A DNA stretch of 64,000 nt from Rubricoccus sp038746605 (lineage in GTDB: Bacteria; Bacteroidota; Rhodothermia; Rhodothermales; Rubricoccaceae), in assembly GCA_038746605.1 (NCBI GenBank), contig JBCDKM010000005.1, positions 1-64,000 on the forward strand. Reading direction: 5' to 3'. The notes beneath the pieces are model-generated. The model had not been told where the DNA came from. It saw only the letters and a list, made by a program, of their open reading frames with translations, and ran no database searches. Below are positions 26,735 through 35,142 of the stretch, in pieces (positions within the stretch are counted from its first letter, which is position 1; the number at the start of each line of letters is the position of its first letter). The position numbers and the translations under genes are program-made.

Positions 26735-27771
26735 CGGTCCAGGGTGGTAACGAGGCCGCAGGCGTCACGAACGCGAGCGAGAGTGTCCGAGGCAGCGGTA
26801 CGAGCGGCGGTCGCGCCGTCGCGGAGCACGTCCCATACCTCGTCGGGCCGTTGCTCCAGTTCCTTCCGGCGCTCGCGGGCCTCGCCGAACTCGCGGTCGA
26901 GCATCCCGAGGAGCGCCTTCTTGGCGTGGCCGTAGCCGTAGCCTCCGGCGCGGTATCTGGCCGAGATCTCCTCGCGCTCGGCCTCGGTTCCGAAGAGCTT
27001 GATGAGCGCGAAGACGTTATCGGTCTCCGGGTCCTTCGCGTCTTCCAGCGGCGTCGAGTCTGTCACCACCGACATAACCGTTTTCTTGAGCGCCTTGCCC
27101 TCGGCGAAGATCGGGATCGTGTTGCCGTAGCTCTTCGACATCTTCCGCCCATCGGTGCCGGGCACGACGGCCACGGATTCCTGGATGACGTGCTCAGGGA
27201 CGGGCAAGACCGGCTCGCCCTCGCTCGCGAAGGTGTGGTTGAACCGGATCGCGAGGTCGCGTGCGATCTCGACGTTTTGCTTCTGGTCCGCGCCGACGGG
27301 CACGAGAACGGGCTGGCGCGGATCGCCGTACGCGAGGATGTCGGCGGCCTGGAGGATGGGGTAGCAGAGCAGGCCACCGTTGGCGGTGAGGCCCTGCGCC
27401 ACCTTGTCTTTGTACGAGACGCCTTTCTCCAACTGGCTGACGGGCGTGAGCGTCAGGAACACCCAGGTCAACTCCGTCACCTCGGGTACGTCCGACTGAA
27501 CAAACAGGCGAGCGTGTGCGGGATCGAAGCCGAGTGCGAGGTAGTCCAGCGCGACATCGAACGTGAACTGGCGGACGCGCTCGGCGTCGCGAAGGCTCGT
27601 CAGCGCGTGGTAGTTGGCGATAAAGAAGAACGCCTCGCCGCGCCCTTCGGTGCTGGCCGCGTTCGCGATGTGCTGGCGAATCGCGCCGAGGTAGTTACCG
27701 ATGTGGAGCGTCCCCGATGGCTGGATGCCGGAGAGGAGAGAGGGAACGCCGGGATCTGCGGTGGTGGGCAT
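26731..27771 (-). CDS. trpS: Tryptophanyl-tRNA synthetase
   Basis: 346 residues from ATG 27771, the normal bacterial length. It charges tRNA-Trp. LSGIQPSGTLHIGNYLGAIR contains the HIGH-like motif (here HIGN), GADQKQNVEIARDLAIRFN binds Trp and adenylate, and DGRKMSKSYGNTIPIF holds the KMSKS loop. Its presence in the trp gene cluster, under the same leader, would link charging capacity to Trp supply. The stop overlaps the trpG start by 4 nt. A long-form palindrome lies 44 nt upstream of its start. Confidence 0.97.
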
Positions 27772-27815
27772 GAGCAAGGGGCACGTCGCGAGGTGCCCAC
27801 GTCGGTCGGGTGGGT

Positions 27816-27850
27816 CTGCCTCGGTGCCTCCGTCGGCGTACCGAGGCGGG
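27816..27850. repeat. Palindromic repeat, long form, copy 7
   Basis: Arms GCCTCGGT (27818-27825) and ACCGAGGC (27840-27847) around a 14-nt centre. It lies 9 nt past the stop of the 157-residue gene, in the spacer before trpS. Confidence 0.88.
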
Positions 27851-27859
27851 CGAGGCTGG

Positions 27860-28333
27860 CTATGCGAGGCTGGCGAGGAGCTTGCGGAGAGAGCCGAGGC
27901 GAGCTTCTGCCATCTCCGCATTGTGGCCGAGGATCGCGCGCGTCCTCTCCTGGTGATGCACCTCGTCCATCTCCGTCGCGAGAGCCCCACTGAACGCGCG
28001 GTCGCGCTCGATGAGCCCTTTGAGCATCTCCTGATCGGAGCCGTGGAGTCCGCTCGCGATCCAGTCCATCTCGGCGCCTGTGGGTGCGCTCCCGCCGAGT
28101 GAGAAGATGGTCTCGTAGAGTTTGTTCAACTCGGTTCGGAGGCGAGGGAGAATGACCTCGCGGAAGTACTGATCCGCGTTGGCATCCGAGAGCCGCTTGC
28201 CGACATGGTCGTAGGCACGGAGCAGGTCCAGATGCTTCTCGATCACGGGGCGGAGCCGCTCGACGGACTCCTCGCGAGAGATGTAGCGGCCAGCACCTCC
28301 TTTGTTGAGGACGGGTCGGAGAGCGGGAAACAT
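27860..28333 (-). CDS. Conserved-looking helical protein between trpE and trpS, unknown
   Basis: 157 residues with no signal or membrane segment. It is predicted almost entirely alpha-helical, with charged, His-containing segments (VIEKHLDLLRAYDHVGKRLS, RTELNKLYETIFSLGG, DEVHHQERTRAILGHNAEMA). The scattered His and Glu residues recall ferritin-like or DinB-like bundles, but spacing does not establish either. It starts 45 nt after trpE and precedes trpS on the same strand, so it falls under trp leader control. I do not recognise a family. Confidence 0.7.
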   Translation of the reverse strand: MFPALRPVLNKGGAGRYISREESVERLRPVIEKHLDLLRAYDHVGKRLSDANADQYFREVILPRLRTELNKLYETIFSLGGSAPTGAEMDWIASGLHGSDQEMLKGLIERDRAFSGALATEMDEVHHQERTRAILGHNAEMAEARLGSLRKLLASLA

Positions 28334-28378
28334 GGCAGTGAAGGCGGGTGGTGGAGGGTTTGGGCAGGAAGAGCCCGC

Positions 28379-29929
28379 TTACAGGAGGTCGGAGGCGGCG
28401 GTCTGGAGAGCCTGGAAGAGGGCAGCGGCCTTGTGGCGAGTCTCGGCGTACTCCGCGGCGGGATCGCTGTCGGCCACGATGCCTGCGCCTGCCTGCACGT
28501 ACGCCGTCTGGTCTTTCACCACGAAGGTGCGGATCGCGATGCAGGTGTCGAGCGCGCCGTCGAACCCGGCGTACCCGACGGCGCCCGCGTACGGGCCGCG
28601 CCGGATGGGTTCCAGTTCGTCGATGATCTCCATCGCGCGAACCTTTGGAGCCCCGGACACGGTTCCGGCCGGGAAGCAGGCGCCCAGCACGTCCGTCGCC
28701 GCGCGATCCCCGACAGCACCCGTCACAGATGAGACGAGGTGCATCACGTGGCTGTACCGCTCCACCTGGGCGTAACGCTCCACGCGTACCGTGCCCACGT
28801 CTGAGACGCGCCCGATGTCGTGGCGACCGAGGTCGACGAGCATGAGGTGCTCGGCGCGTTCCTTCGGATCGGCGAGGAGGTCATCGGCGAGGCGCTGGTC
28901 CTCATCTGGCGTGGCGCCGCGCGGCCGGGTGCCCGCGATGGGCAGCACCTCGGCGCGACGACCGGGGCCTCGCGGATCCACCCGCGCCAGCACCTCCGGG
29001 CTAGAGCCGACGAGCGAGAAGTCGGCGCCGGGCTCTTCGAGACCGTCCACGTCCACATAGAAGAGATACGGACTCGGGTTGACCTGCCGGAGGGCGCGGT
29101 AGAGATTGAACGAGTCGCCGGAGAACGGTGCTGCAAACCGTTGGGAGAGAACGACCTGAAAGATGTCGCCCTCTCGGATGTGGTCCTGTGCGGTTCGGAC
29201 GGAACGCTCGAATTCGTGCTGCTCCACGCTGGAGGTCATCTCGCCGGTCAGCGCGATGTCTTCGCCCGGAAGCACGGGCTGCATCATCTCGCCCTCCAAC
29301 TCTGCCAGCCTCGTGATCGCGTCAGCGTAAGCCGCGTCGAGATCCGTGTCCTCGTCTACGAAGACGGTCGCGATGAGGACGAGTTGGTGTCGGACGTGGT
29401 CGAAGGCGGCGACGAGGTCGTAAAACGCCCAGACGCCATCCGGCAGATGGAGCAGGTCGGGGGGGCCTACAGAGAGGGCTTCTAGCTGTCGCACGGCGTC
29501 GTAGCCCACGAAGCCGACGGCGCCGCCCGTCAGACGCGGAAGCCCAGGGACGGGCACCTGCTCCACGCGGCCCAGAATGTCACCGAGGGCATCGAAGGCG
29601 GAGACGGGGAGCGACTCGACACCGTGTGGAGCCCCGTCGCCCGCGTAGCCTCCGGCCGGGCGGTGGATCATGGAGCGTCCGCCTCGGCTCTCGATCACGA
29701 GGTACGGACGCTTCCCGAGGAAGGAGTAGCGCGCGAGGCGCTCGCCGCCCTCGACGCTCTCTAGCAAGAAGCCGAAGGTGCCCGCCTCGCGGAGCGCGAG
29801 GAAGGCGCCGACGGGCGTGAGCAGGTCGGCCGAGCGCCGCACCGAGACGGGCACGGCGAGCTGGCGTCCGTTCGCGGTGGCGCGCGGCAGGTGCTCGGTG
29901 GCGAGGGAGTGGAAGGCGTCGAAGGTCAC
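28379..29929 (-). CDS. trpE: Anthranilate synthase component I
   Basis: 516 residues from GTG 29929. It converts chorismate to anthranilate with TrpG. The feedback site motif LLES appears in FGFLLESVEGGERLARYSFLG, indicating Trp inhibition. The chorismate-binding domain shows IREGDIFQVVLSQRF, SPYLFYVDVDG, LPIAGTRPRGATPDED, LVDLGRHDIGRV, FPAGTVSGAPKVRAMEIIDELEP and GYAGFDGALDTCIAIRT. It is the first biosynthetic gene after a Trp-rich leader peptide and an intrinsic terminator, so it should be controlled by attenuation. Confidence 0.98.
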   Translation of the reverse strand: MTFDAFHSLATEHLPRATANGRQLAVPVSVRRSADLLTPVGAFLALREAGTFGFLLESVEGGERLARYSFLGKRPYLVIESRGGRSMIHRPAGGYAGDGAPHGVESLPVSAFDALGDILGRVEQVPVPGLPRLTGGAVGFVGYDAVRQLEALSVGPPDLLHLPDGVWAFYDLVAAFDHVRHQLVLIATVFVDEDTDLDAAYADAITRLAELEGEMMQPVLPGEDIALTGEMTSSVEQHEFERSVRTAQDHIREGDIFQVVLSQRFAAPFSGDSFNLYRALRQVNPSPYLFYVDVDGLEEPGADFSLVGSSPEVLARVDPRGPGRRAEVLPIAGTRPRGATPDEDQRLADDLLADPKERAEHLMLVDLGRHDIGRVSDVGTVRVERYAQVERYSHVMHLVSSVTGAVGDRAATDVLGACFPAGTVSGAPKVRAMEIIDELEPIRRGPYAGAVGYAGFDGALDTCIAIRTFVVKDQTAYVQAGAGIVADSDPAAEYAETRHKAAALFQALQTAASDLL

Positions 29930-29935
29930 GGAAAC

Positions 29936-29967
29936 GAAAAGAGCCCGCTGCGCAGGCAGTGGGCTCT
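29936..29967 (-). terminator. trp attenuator: intrinsic terminator before trpE
   Basis: Stem AGAGCCC (29940-29946 on the plus strand) with GGGCTCT (29961-29967), continued after one mismatch by CTGC/GCAG with a 4-nt loop. On the minus-strand transcript it is followed by UUUUC. Its 5' arm is also complementary, in 12 of 13 positions, to 30005-30017 inside the leader peptide gene, so an alternative antiterminator can form. Confidence 0.85.
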
Positions 29968-29987
29968 CGGGAAGGATCGGGCCGCCT

Positions 29988-30065
29988 CTAGGCGTGCCGG
30001 GCCGGAGCGCCCACTGCTCGTGCAGGGTGCCACCAGGTCCAGGCGCGGAGGGCGTTCAGTGTCAT
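29988..30065 (-). CDS. trpL: trp operon leader peptide
   Basis: 25 codons from ATG 30065 to TAG 29988-29990. Codons 9, 11 and 12 are Trp (AWTWWH), three of four consecutive codons, which chance would rarely give. The bases encoding residues 17-21 (30005-30017) form the segment that can pair with the terminator 5' arm. An upstream CCUGC in the same peptide gene can pair with GCAG of that segment. The order Trp codons, antiterminator segment, terminator and then trpE matches enterobacterial trpL attenuation: ribosome stalling at the Trp codons would favour the antiterminator. No good Shine-Dalgarno site is visible. Too short for standard gene finding. Confidence 0.88.
   Translation of the reverse strand: MTLNALRAWTWWHPARAVGAPARHA
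30005..30017 (-). promoter_or_regulatory. trp antiterminator segment (region 2)
   Basis: On the minus strand GCAGTGGGCGCTC, complementary with one mismatch to the terminator arm GAGAGCCCACTGC (29956-29968). It lies inside the leader peptide gene, 13 nt after the last Trp codon, where a ribosome stalled at the Trp codons would leave it free to pair. Confidence 0.75.
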
Positions 30066-30078
30066 GTGCTCAAACTAG

Positions 30079-30117
30079 CACCAAAGGCAGCGCCGCGACA
30101 ACGGGCTGCCTCTGGTG
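30079..30117 (-). terminator. Hairpin between the PID-CTERM gene and the trp leader
   Basis: CACCAAAGGCAGC (30079-30091) and GCTGCCTCTGGTG (30105-30117) form a 13-bp stem with one G-U-compatible mismatch and a 13-nt loop. It lies 20 nt after the stop of the PID-CTERM gene and 13 nt before trpL. It could end the upstream transcript, although the T-run is weak (TAGTTTG follows on the minus strand). That TAGTTTG, 21 nt after a TTG, loosely resembles a Bacteroidota-type promoter and could instead start a nearly leaderless trpL message. Confidence 0.55.
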
Positions 30118-30137
30118 ACTCTCTCACGCAGGAGTTG

Positions 30138-30584
30138 TCAGGACTCCCGTCGGCGGAGGCGGTGTGCGCCGTAGGCGGCTCCGGCGAGCGCGAGCAGGCC
30201 GAGCCCTCCGTCGATGGGCACCTGAGCGGGATTGGACGGGAAGTCCGGCGGTCCTCCCGGACCACCTGGAGCAGATGGGAAGCCGGGAGGTCCGCCTGGG
30301 CCTCCTGGGTCGGAAGGAAACCCCGGTGGACCCCCGGGGCCGCCCGGCCCCGACGGAAAGCCGGGCGGGCCTCCGCTGCTTCCCGGTGTCGAGGGGAAGC
30401 CGGGGGGGCCACCGGATCCGCCGGGATTCGAGGGGAAACCGGGAGGACTACCTGGCCCTTCGCGATTCGACGGATGCCCGGGGATCTGCGAGTCCAAGGT
30501 CTGGGGCTCCCAGGACTGGGCCTGAACAGGCATCGCGATCCAGGCTAGCACTCCGACCGCCAGCGCGGCGACTCTTCTCGTCAT
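30138..30584 (-). CDS. Repeat-containing surface protein with PID-CTERM sorting signal
   Basis: 148 residues. Signal peptide MTRRVAALAVGVLAWIAMPVQA. From about 49 to 113 there are five 13-residue repeats of the form GFPSxPGGxGGPP. The C-terminus VPIDGGLGLLALAGAAYGAH followed by RLRRRES is a PID-CTERM-like sorting tail: PID motif, hydrophobic helix, basic end. It should be exported and processed at the envelope. The start overlaps the stop of the FG-GAP gene by 4 nt, so the two are translated together. The antisense frame reads as a collagen-like GXY sequence, which I treat as a by-product of the codon pattern. Confidence 0.8.
   Translation of the reverse strand: MTRRVAALAVGVLAWIAMPVQAQSWEPQTLDSQIPGHPSNREGPGSPPGFPSNPGGSGGPPGFPSTPGSSGGPPGFPSGPGGPGGPPGFPSDPGGPGGPPGFPSAPGGPGGPPDFPSNPAQVPIDGGLGLLALAGAAYGAHRLRRRES
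30246..30440 (-). repeat. Five tandem 39-bp repeats inside the PID-CTERM gene
   Basis: 195 bp of five 39-bp units, each encoding GFPS-x-P-G-(G/S)-(S/P)-G-G-P-P. Units differ mainly at the residue after PS (N, T, G, D, A). The period is a multiple of three, so unit gain or loss would keep the frame. Confidence 0.88.
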
Positions 30585-33376
30585 CGGAGTACCGTCAGTC
30601 GGGTGAAGGTGGTCGTCTCCTCAGTCTCCACCCGTACGATGTAGGCACCGGGCGAGAGGGGTGTCGTCGGGATGGACACCGTGTGGCGACCCGCGGTGTG
30701 TGGGCCCGTCGCGAGCACGAGGACCTCGCGCCCGAGGGCGTCGAGAAGGAGTACGCGAGCCGAACCGGCCTCGGGGAGCAGGTACTCGGCGCGGGCCACG
30801 CCCCGAACGGGGTTCGGAGAGATTCGCAGCGCGAGGGCATCGTCTGTTGCCGAGTCTTCGCCCGCTGTCGCGGAGGCCCCGAGGCGGAGGCGGAAGCGGC
30901 TCGATCCGTCCCCCCGAGCCGCCGAGGCGGACCGGACGCGCGGTGCGAGAGGGCCCGCCTCGGCGCTCCGTGCGCGTGCCGCGTTCGCGAGGGTCTGTGT
31001 CGTGAACGTGTACGACTCGCTCTGGAGCAGGTCGATGTCCGCTCCGGTCTCGGTGTCGGTCAGGACGGCCGTCCAGCCTGATGGGAGGTTCTCCAGGCGG
31101 TCCCATCGGAGCGTGACCTCGGTGTTTGCGCCCGGCGCAGCGGAGACCGGGTCGATGGCGATGTCGAGGTCGACCGGCTCGACCGGCTGCGCGTGGATGC
31201 TCAGCCGCTCTCCTCCATCCGGGATGTAGGCATCCAGCCAATCCGAAGACAGGGAGGCGACGGCGTACGCGTCGAGGCCATCGCGGCCGTACTGGGCGTT
31301 CTCGCTGAGGTGAACGGCCACAGCACCCGACCGGGTAGATCCCGCGATCTCTGCATCTGCCGTGATCTCCAGAATGGGATCGCTCGTCGGGCGCGGCGCG
31401 GGGCCGACGGTCGTCCGGGCATCCGGCGGGGCGATCAGGGTCGGGGTGTCGAACGCCTTCACCCAGAAGCCGGTGTACGCCGGGATGACGCCAGATCCAA
31501 GGCTGCCCGTGCTCCCATTCCACGTCTGGTAGGAGCTGGAGGCGGCGTCGTAGACGTAGAGGACATTGTCCACGTTCGTTTTGACCCAGTCCGAGTCGTC
31601 CCAATCCATGAACGCGTCGAACGGGTTGCCGAAGGCGTTCCAGCCGCTGTTCGAGACACCGCCGTTGTCTGTGTACGTGACGGGGAAGGGGTACGCCGTC
31701 CCGATGACCTCAATGCCCTCGGAAGACAGGTTCTTCGGGAAGCCGCCCTGGGGGCCGGGCGTGAACGGGTCGTCGTCCTCGAAGACGTAGACCGCCAGCC
31801 CCTGGCCGGTCGTGCCCGTACCTCTGAGGTCCAGCGGGGCGAACGTCTGGGTGGTCTCATCGAACGCGAACACGTTGGGATCGCCGGAGGACACGTCGCC
31901 GCCCGGTACGCCCTGCGTGAAGATCCCCGCGAGGAGATCTTGCCACAGACGCCCGACACCAGCAGCGGGCGCCGTCAACCGCCACCCCTCCGAGCCGTCG
32001 TACATGTTCACGGAGCGGGGCTGGGTGCCGAAGACGTATGCGGATCCAAACCGGGTGTTCGCGCCGACCGGGATACCGTTGAACTCCCCGACCAAGAGTT
32101 CCACCGACCCATCGCCATCGGAGTCGCCGAGACCCGCGAAGGCGGGGACAAACTGGCCGCCGAACTGGCCACCGGACGCGGGTTGGTCGCTGGCGAAGGA
32201 CAGAAGAAAGCGCCCCGTTCTGCCGCTGTAGACGTAGGCGACTCCGGCAGATACTCGGGTCCCGACGTCTTGGAACGGATCGGAGACTCCGAGGTCGGGG
32301 ACTCCGTCCCCATCCACATCTCCCAGCGTTGCCACTTGGCTTCCGAACACGTTGCCGAATTGGCTCGGTGGATTGGGAGAGACGAGCGTGCGAATCAGCG
32401 CGCCAGTGGCACCGCTGAACAGGTAGGCACGGCCTCTCGGGAGAGCCCCTGGATCAGGATCGTCGCCACGTGCCCCGACGAGCAGGTCTGGAACCCCGTC
32501 GCCGGTTACATCGCCTGGCCCCGCCACGCCGGTTCCGAACCGTCCATCCTCGAATTCCATGGGGGAGGTGAGCGTGTAGAGCAACGCGCCGTCCGATCCG
32601 CTGAAGACGTACGCGCGCCCTGCGTTCTCAGGGGACGATCCCGGGTCCTCGAACTGGGCGCCGACCAGAAGGTCGCCGACCCCATCGCCGTTGATGTCAC
32701 CTGTGCCCGCTACTGAACCGCCGAACAGCCCGGACCTCTCCGAGTTGGGGGAGAAAAGGCTGAGAAGCAAACTCCCTGTTTGCCCAGAGTACACGTAGGC
32801 GACCCCGTTGGATTGGCTGTCTTCGGATGGAGCCCCTACGATTACGTCCTCGCGGCCGTCCCCATCCAGGTCTCCGACTCCTGCGACAGACTCTCCGTAG
32901 CGGCTAAATCCTCTTTCGTTCGGGGAGACGAGTGTCTGGAGAAGCGATCCATCGGTCCCGCTGAAGATGTAGGCGCGCCCAGCGCCCGCTGGGCTACCGA
33001 CAGGGGTTTCGACCGGCGCAGTCACGACGTAATCCGGCCTTCCGTCTCCGTTGGTATCGGTGAGACCGGCGACTGCGTATCCAAACTCGGCATCGGCGGA
33101 CCCGTTCGGCGATGTGAGGGCTCGGAGCAGGTTACCGGTCCGTCCGCTGTAGACGTGGGCACGGCCCGCATCGTTCAGCCCGCCCACGTCCTCCTGGGGT
33201 GCGCCGACGATGAAGTCCGCGACCCCATCACCGGAGACATCGCCGACGCCAGCGACGGACCACCCGAACCGCCCCTGGTTTTCCGGCGCTGGGGAGAAGA
33301 GAGCGAGCGAGGGCGTTTGGGCAGACGCGAGGCTGCCGACGAGAAAGAGGACGAGGAAGCCCGGTGCGAATCGCAT
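30581..33376 (-). CDS. FG-GAP repeat beta-propeller protein with T9SS C-terminal sorting domain
   Basis: 931 residues with signal peptide MRFAPGFLVLFLVGSLASAQ. Residues 30 to about 455 hold seven FG-GAP repeats with Ca-binding loops such as GDVSGDGVADFIVGAP, GDLDGDGREDVIVGAP and GDVTGDGVPDLLVGA, expected to form an integrin-like seven-bladed propeller. A middle beta-rich region follows. The last 80 residues, from LRISPNPVRGVARAEYLLPE to FTRLTVLR, are a type A sorting domain for type IX secretion, so the protein is probably attached to the cell surface or released. It is coupled to the downstream PID-CTERM gene by ATGA. It probably binds a ligand or matrix; no enzymatic motif is seen. Confidence 0.92.
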   Translation of the reverse strand: MRFAPGFLVLFLVGSLASAQTPSLALFSPAPENQGRFGWSVAGVGDVSGDGVADFIVGAPQEDVGGLNDAGRAHVYSGRTGNLLRALTSPNGSADAEFGYAVAGLTDTNGDGRPDYVVTAPVETPVGSPAGAGRAYIFSGTDGSLLQTLVSPNERGFSRYGESVAGVGDLDGDGREDVIVGAPSEDSQSNGVAYVYSGQTGSLLLSLFSPNSERSGLFGGSVAGTGDINGDGVGDLLVGAQFEDPGSSPENAGRAYVFSGSDGALLYTLTSPMEFEDGRFGTGVAGPGDVTGDGVPDLLVGARGDDPDPGALPRGRAYLFSGATGALIRTLVSPNPPSQFGNVFGSQVATLGDVDGDGVPDLGVSDPFQDVGTRVSAGVAYVYSGRTGRFLLSFASDQPASGGQFGGQFVPAFAGLGDSDGDGSVELLVGEFNGIPVGANTRFGSAYVFGTQPRSVNMYDGSEGWRLTAPAAGVGRLWQDLLAGIFTQGVPGGDVSSGDPNVFAFDETTQTFAPLDLRGTGTTGQGLAVYVFEDDDPFTPGPQGGFPKNLSSEGIEVIGTAYPFPVTYTDNGGVSNSGWNAFGNPFDAFMDWDDSDWVKTNVDNVLYVYDAASSSYQTWNGSTGSLGSGVIPAYTGFWVKAFDTPTLIAPPDARTTVGPAPRPTSDPILEITADAEIAGSTRSGAVAVHLSENAQYGRDGLDAYAVASLSSDWLDAYIPDGGERLSIHAQPVEPVDLDIAIDPVSAAPGANTEVTLRWDRLENLPSGWTAVLTDTETGADIDLLQSESYTFTTQTLANAARARSAEAGPLAPRVRSASAARGDGSSRFRLRLGASATAGEDSATDDALALRISPNPVRGVARAEYLLPEAGSARVLLLDALGREVLVLATGPHTAGRHTVSIPTTPLSPGAYIVRVETEETTTFTRLTVLR

Positions 33377-33767
33377 GGTGAAAGGGGAGGCGGGAAGGGA
33401 AGCGTGGAGGTTCCAGGCCGTCGAGGGTGCGCGGAGCCGTCACCTTGCGACACGAAAGACCGAGGTCCGGGGGGACACGCGTCGCGGTTCGGATCGCATC
33501 GCGCAAGAGATGAGGCGCGGGACTCATCGGGTTCGAGCGGTCCCCGGATCTCTCCCTCGTCTGGTTCTGAGGCCTTCCGCCTCGGCACCGAGGCGGGCAG
33601 GGCTGGGTGCCTCCCATTCGCCCGGCGCAGGTCCAGTCGCCGCGAAAGGGGCCGGTTCATTCCGACATGGCGCGGCGTTTGCCGTTCAGGGGGCGGACGC
33701 CCGAAATCGCACCCTCAGCCCATTTACGGCGTGGCGCGGCACCCTCCGCGTTACGAGATCGCCCCCC
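33377..33767. other. Divergent intergenic region between the FG-GAP gene and parA
   Basis: 391 bases containing promoters for both directions by necessity. The only structured element I can support is the palindromic repeat at 33576-33597. Long open frames across it are extensions of parA. No terminator, RNA gene or small gene was seen. Confidence 0.5.
33576..33597. repeat. Palindromic repeat, short form, copy 8
   Basis: Arms TCCGCCTCGG and CCGAGGCGGG around CA. It lies in the middle of a divergent intergenic region, not next to a stop codon, which is unusual for the family. Confidence 0.9.
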
Positions 33768-34607
33768 ATGATCCAGATCCTCCCGGTCATTACGAACAAA
33801 GGCGGCGTGGGCAAAACCACGACGTGCGTCAACCTCGCGGCTGCCTTCGCACGAGCGGGCCGCAGGACGCTCATCGTCGATCTCGACGGTCAGGCGTCGG
33901 CCTCGCTCGCGCTCGGCCTCAAGCGCGCGGACCTCAAGGTGTCGTCGGCCCAGGTCCTCTTCGGTGAGGTCAGCGCCGCCGACGCGATCAAGAAGACGCG
34001 CGTCCACGACATGGACCTCATCCCGGGGTCGATGGACCTCGCGAGCGCCGACCTCCGCCTCGGGCGCTTCTCGGATCGGGTCACGCGCCTCCGCTCTGCA
34101 CTGGCCGCGTGCAAGGACGAGTACGACCTCATCTTGCTGGACTGTCCCCCCTCGGCGTCTCTGCTCACCATCAACGCTGTCATGGCGGGCGATGCGCTGC
34201 TAATCCCCGTCGTGCCGAGCTACCTCTCCATCGAGGGGCTGATCTCGTTCGGCGAGATGCTGCGTCACATCCACAGCGGCGTGGGTCGGATGGCGCCTGT
34301 CCTCGGCATCGTCATCACGAAGGCGGACGTGGACAAGCGCGAGGTGCGCCTCGCCGCAGAGGTCATCCGCCAGCGCTACGGCGCCCGGGTGTTCGATACC
34401 GTCATCCACCCGGACCCCAAGCTGGAAACGGCCCCCTTGCAAGGCAAGACCATCTTCGAGATCGACCCCAACACGCCGGGGGCTCTGGAGTATGCCGGGC
34501 TCGCGGACGAGATCTTCGAGCGGATCGAGACGCTCACGAAGGCGTTGGAGAAGGCCCGTGAGAACCAGAAGACGAGCCCTTCCGAACCCGCCCCGCAGGC
34601 AGCCTAG
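33768..34607 (+). CDS. ParA-family ATPase
   Basis: 279 residues from ATG 33768. The deviant Walker A KGGVGKTTTCVNLA at residues 11-24 includes the signature Lys. The A' motif LIVDLDGQASASLALGL and Walker B DLILLDCPPSASLL are present. Such ATPases pattern DNA, protein complexes or organelles by binding the nucleoid dimerically. No ParB follows. Instead a small protein with a low-complexity N-terminus starts 9 nt downstream, which points to cargo positioning as much as chromosome segregation. The C-terminal tail is Glu/Lys/Pro-rich. Confidence 0.92.
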   Translation: MIQILPVITNKGGVGKTTTCVNLAAAFARAGRRTLIVDLDGQASASLALGLKRADLKVSSAQVLFGEVSAADAIKKTRVHDMDLIPGSMDLASADLRLGRFSDRVTRLRSALAACKDEYDLILLDCPPSASLLTINAVMAGDALLIPVVPSYLSIEGLISFGEMLRHIHSGVGRMAPVLGIVITKADVDKREVRLAAEVIRQRYGARVFDTVIHPDPKLETAPLQGKTIFEIDPNTPGALEYAGLADEIFERIETLTKALEKARENQKTSPSEPAPQAA

Positions 34608-34616
34608 CGCGGAGCC

Positions 34617-35060
34617 ATGAGCAGCAATCCCTTTGCCGCGCTGTTCGAGGATGTCGATCAGGCGTCCGACCCGATGTTGGCGGAAGCCCAACTATCGGAC
34701 GTCATGTTCGCGCCGCTCTCGCCTCCAGACCCGGAGGTGATGCAGAGCCCCCCCGCGAATGGCGCGAGTCCGGTGCCGCCCCAACAGCAAGGGCCGGTCC
34801 GGGAAACCATCGCGCCGATCCGCCGCACGAAGCAGACGACGGCCATGCCCGCGGGCACCGCGCCCGTCCCGGCAGGCGCGAAGACCGTCCAGGCCGCCCT
34901 CGTGGTGATGATCGAGAAGCGAGGCGAGCCCGACCTGAACGAACTCAACGATCTCCTCGCGAGCGGCTGGCGCGTGGTGCGCACGGAGTCCTTCCCGTCG
35001 ATGGACAACGGGGGCAAGACGGCGATGCTGATCGTGGTGGAGCAACTCGCCCCGAAGTAG
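34617..35060 (+). CDS. Small partner of ParA with DUF4177-like C-terminus
   Basis: 147 residues starting 9 nt after parA. Residues 1-90 are Pro/Gln/Ala-rich and probably disordered (SPPDPEVMQSPPANG, VPPQQQGPVRET). The C-terminal 55 residues (KTVQAALVVMIEKRGEPDLN, LLASGWRVVRTESFP, AMLIVVEQ) look like a small alpha/beta domain of the DUF4177/DUF1737 type, where LLN..l..GWe.v is typical. It has no ParB nuclease or helix-turn-helix features. Disordered adaptors next to ParA ATPases recall McdB-like positioning partners, but that comparison is inference. Confidence 0.7.
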   Translation: MSSNPFAALFEDVDQASDPMLAEAQLSDVMFAPLSPPDPEVMQSPPANGASPVPPQQQGPVRETIAPIRRTKQTTAMPAGTAPVPAGAKTVQAALVVMIEKRGEPDLNELNDLLASGWRVVRTESFPSMDNGGKTAMLIVVEQLAPK

Positions 35061-35069
35061 CCGGGTGTG

Positions 35070-35091
35070 CCCGCCTCGGTGCCGAGGCGGG
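35070..35091. repeat. Palindromic repeat, short form, copy 9
   Basis: Perfect arms around TG, preceded by GGTGTG as in copies 1 and 20. It starts 9 nt after the stop of the ParA partner gene. Confidence 0.92.
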
Positions 35092-35142
35092 AAGTTAGGT
35101 TCCGATGCGGATCCAGCAGCCGCTGCTTACCTCGTACACGTA

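Noticed and set aside
30232..30525. Plus-strand frame coding a collagen-like GXY protein opposite the PID-CTERM gene
   Set aside because: It mirrors the Gly/Pro-rich 39-bp repeats of the real gene. It has no signal peptide and the minus frame has signal peptide, sorting tail and operon coupling.
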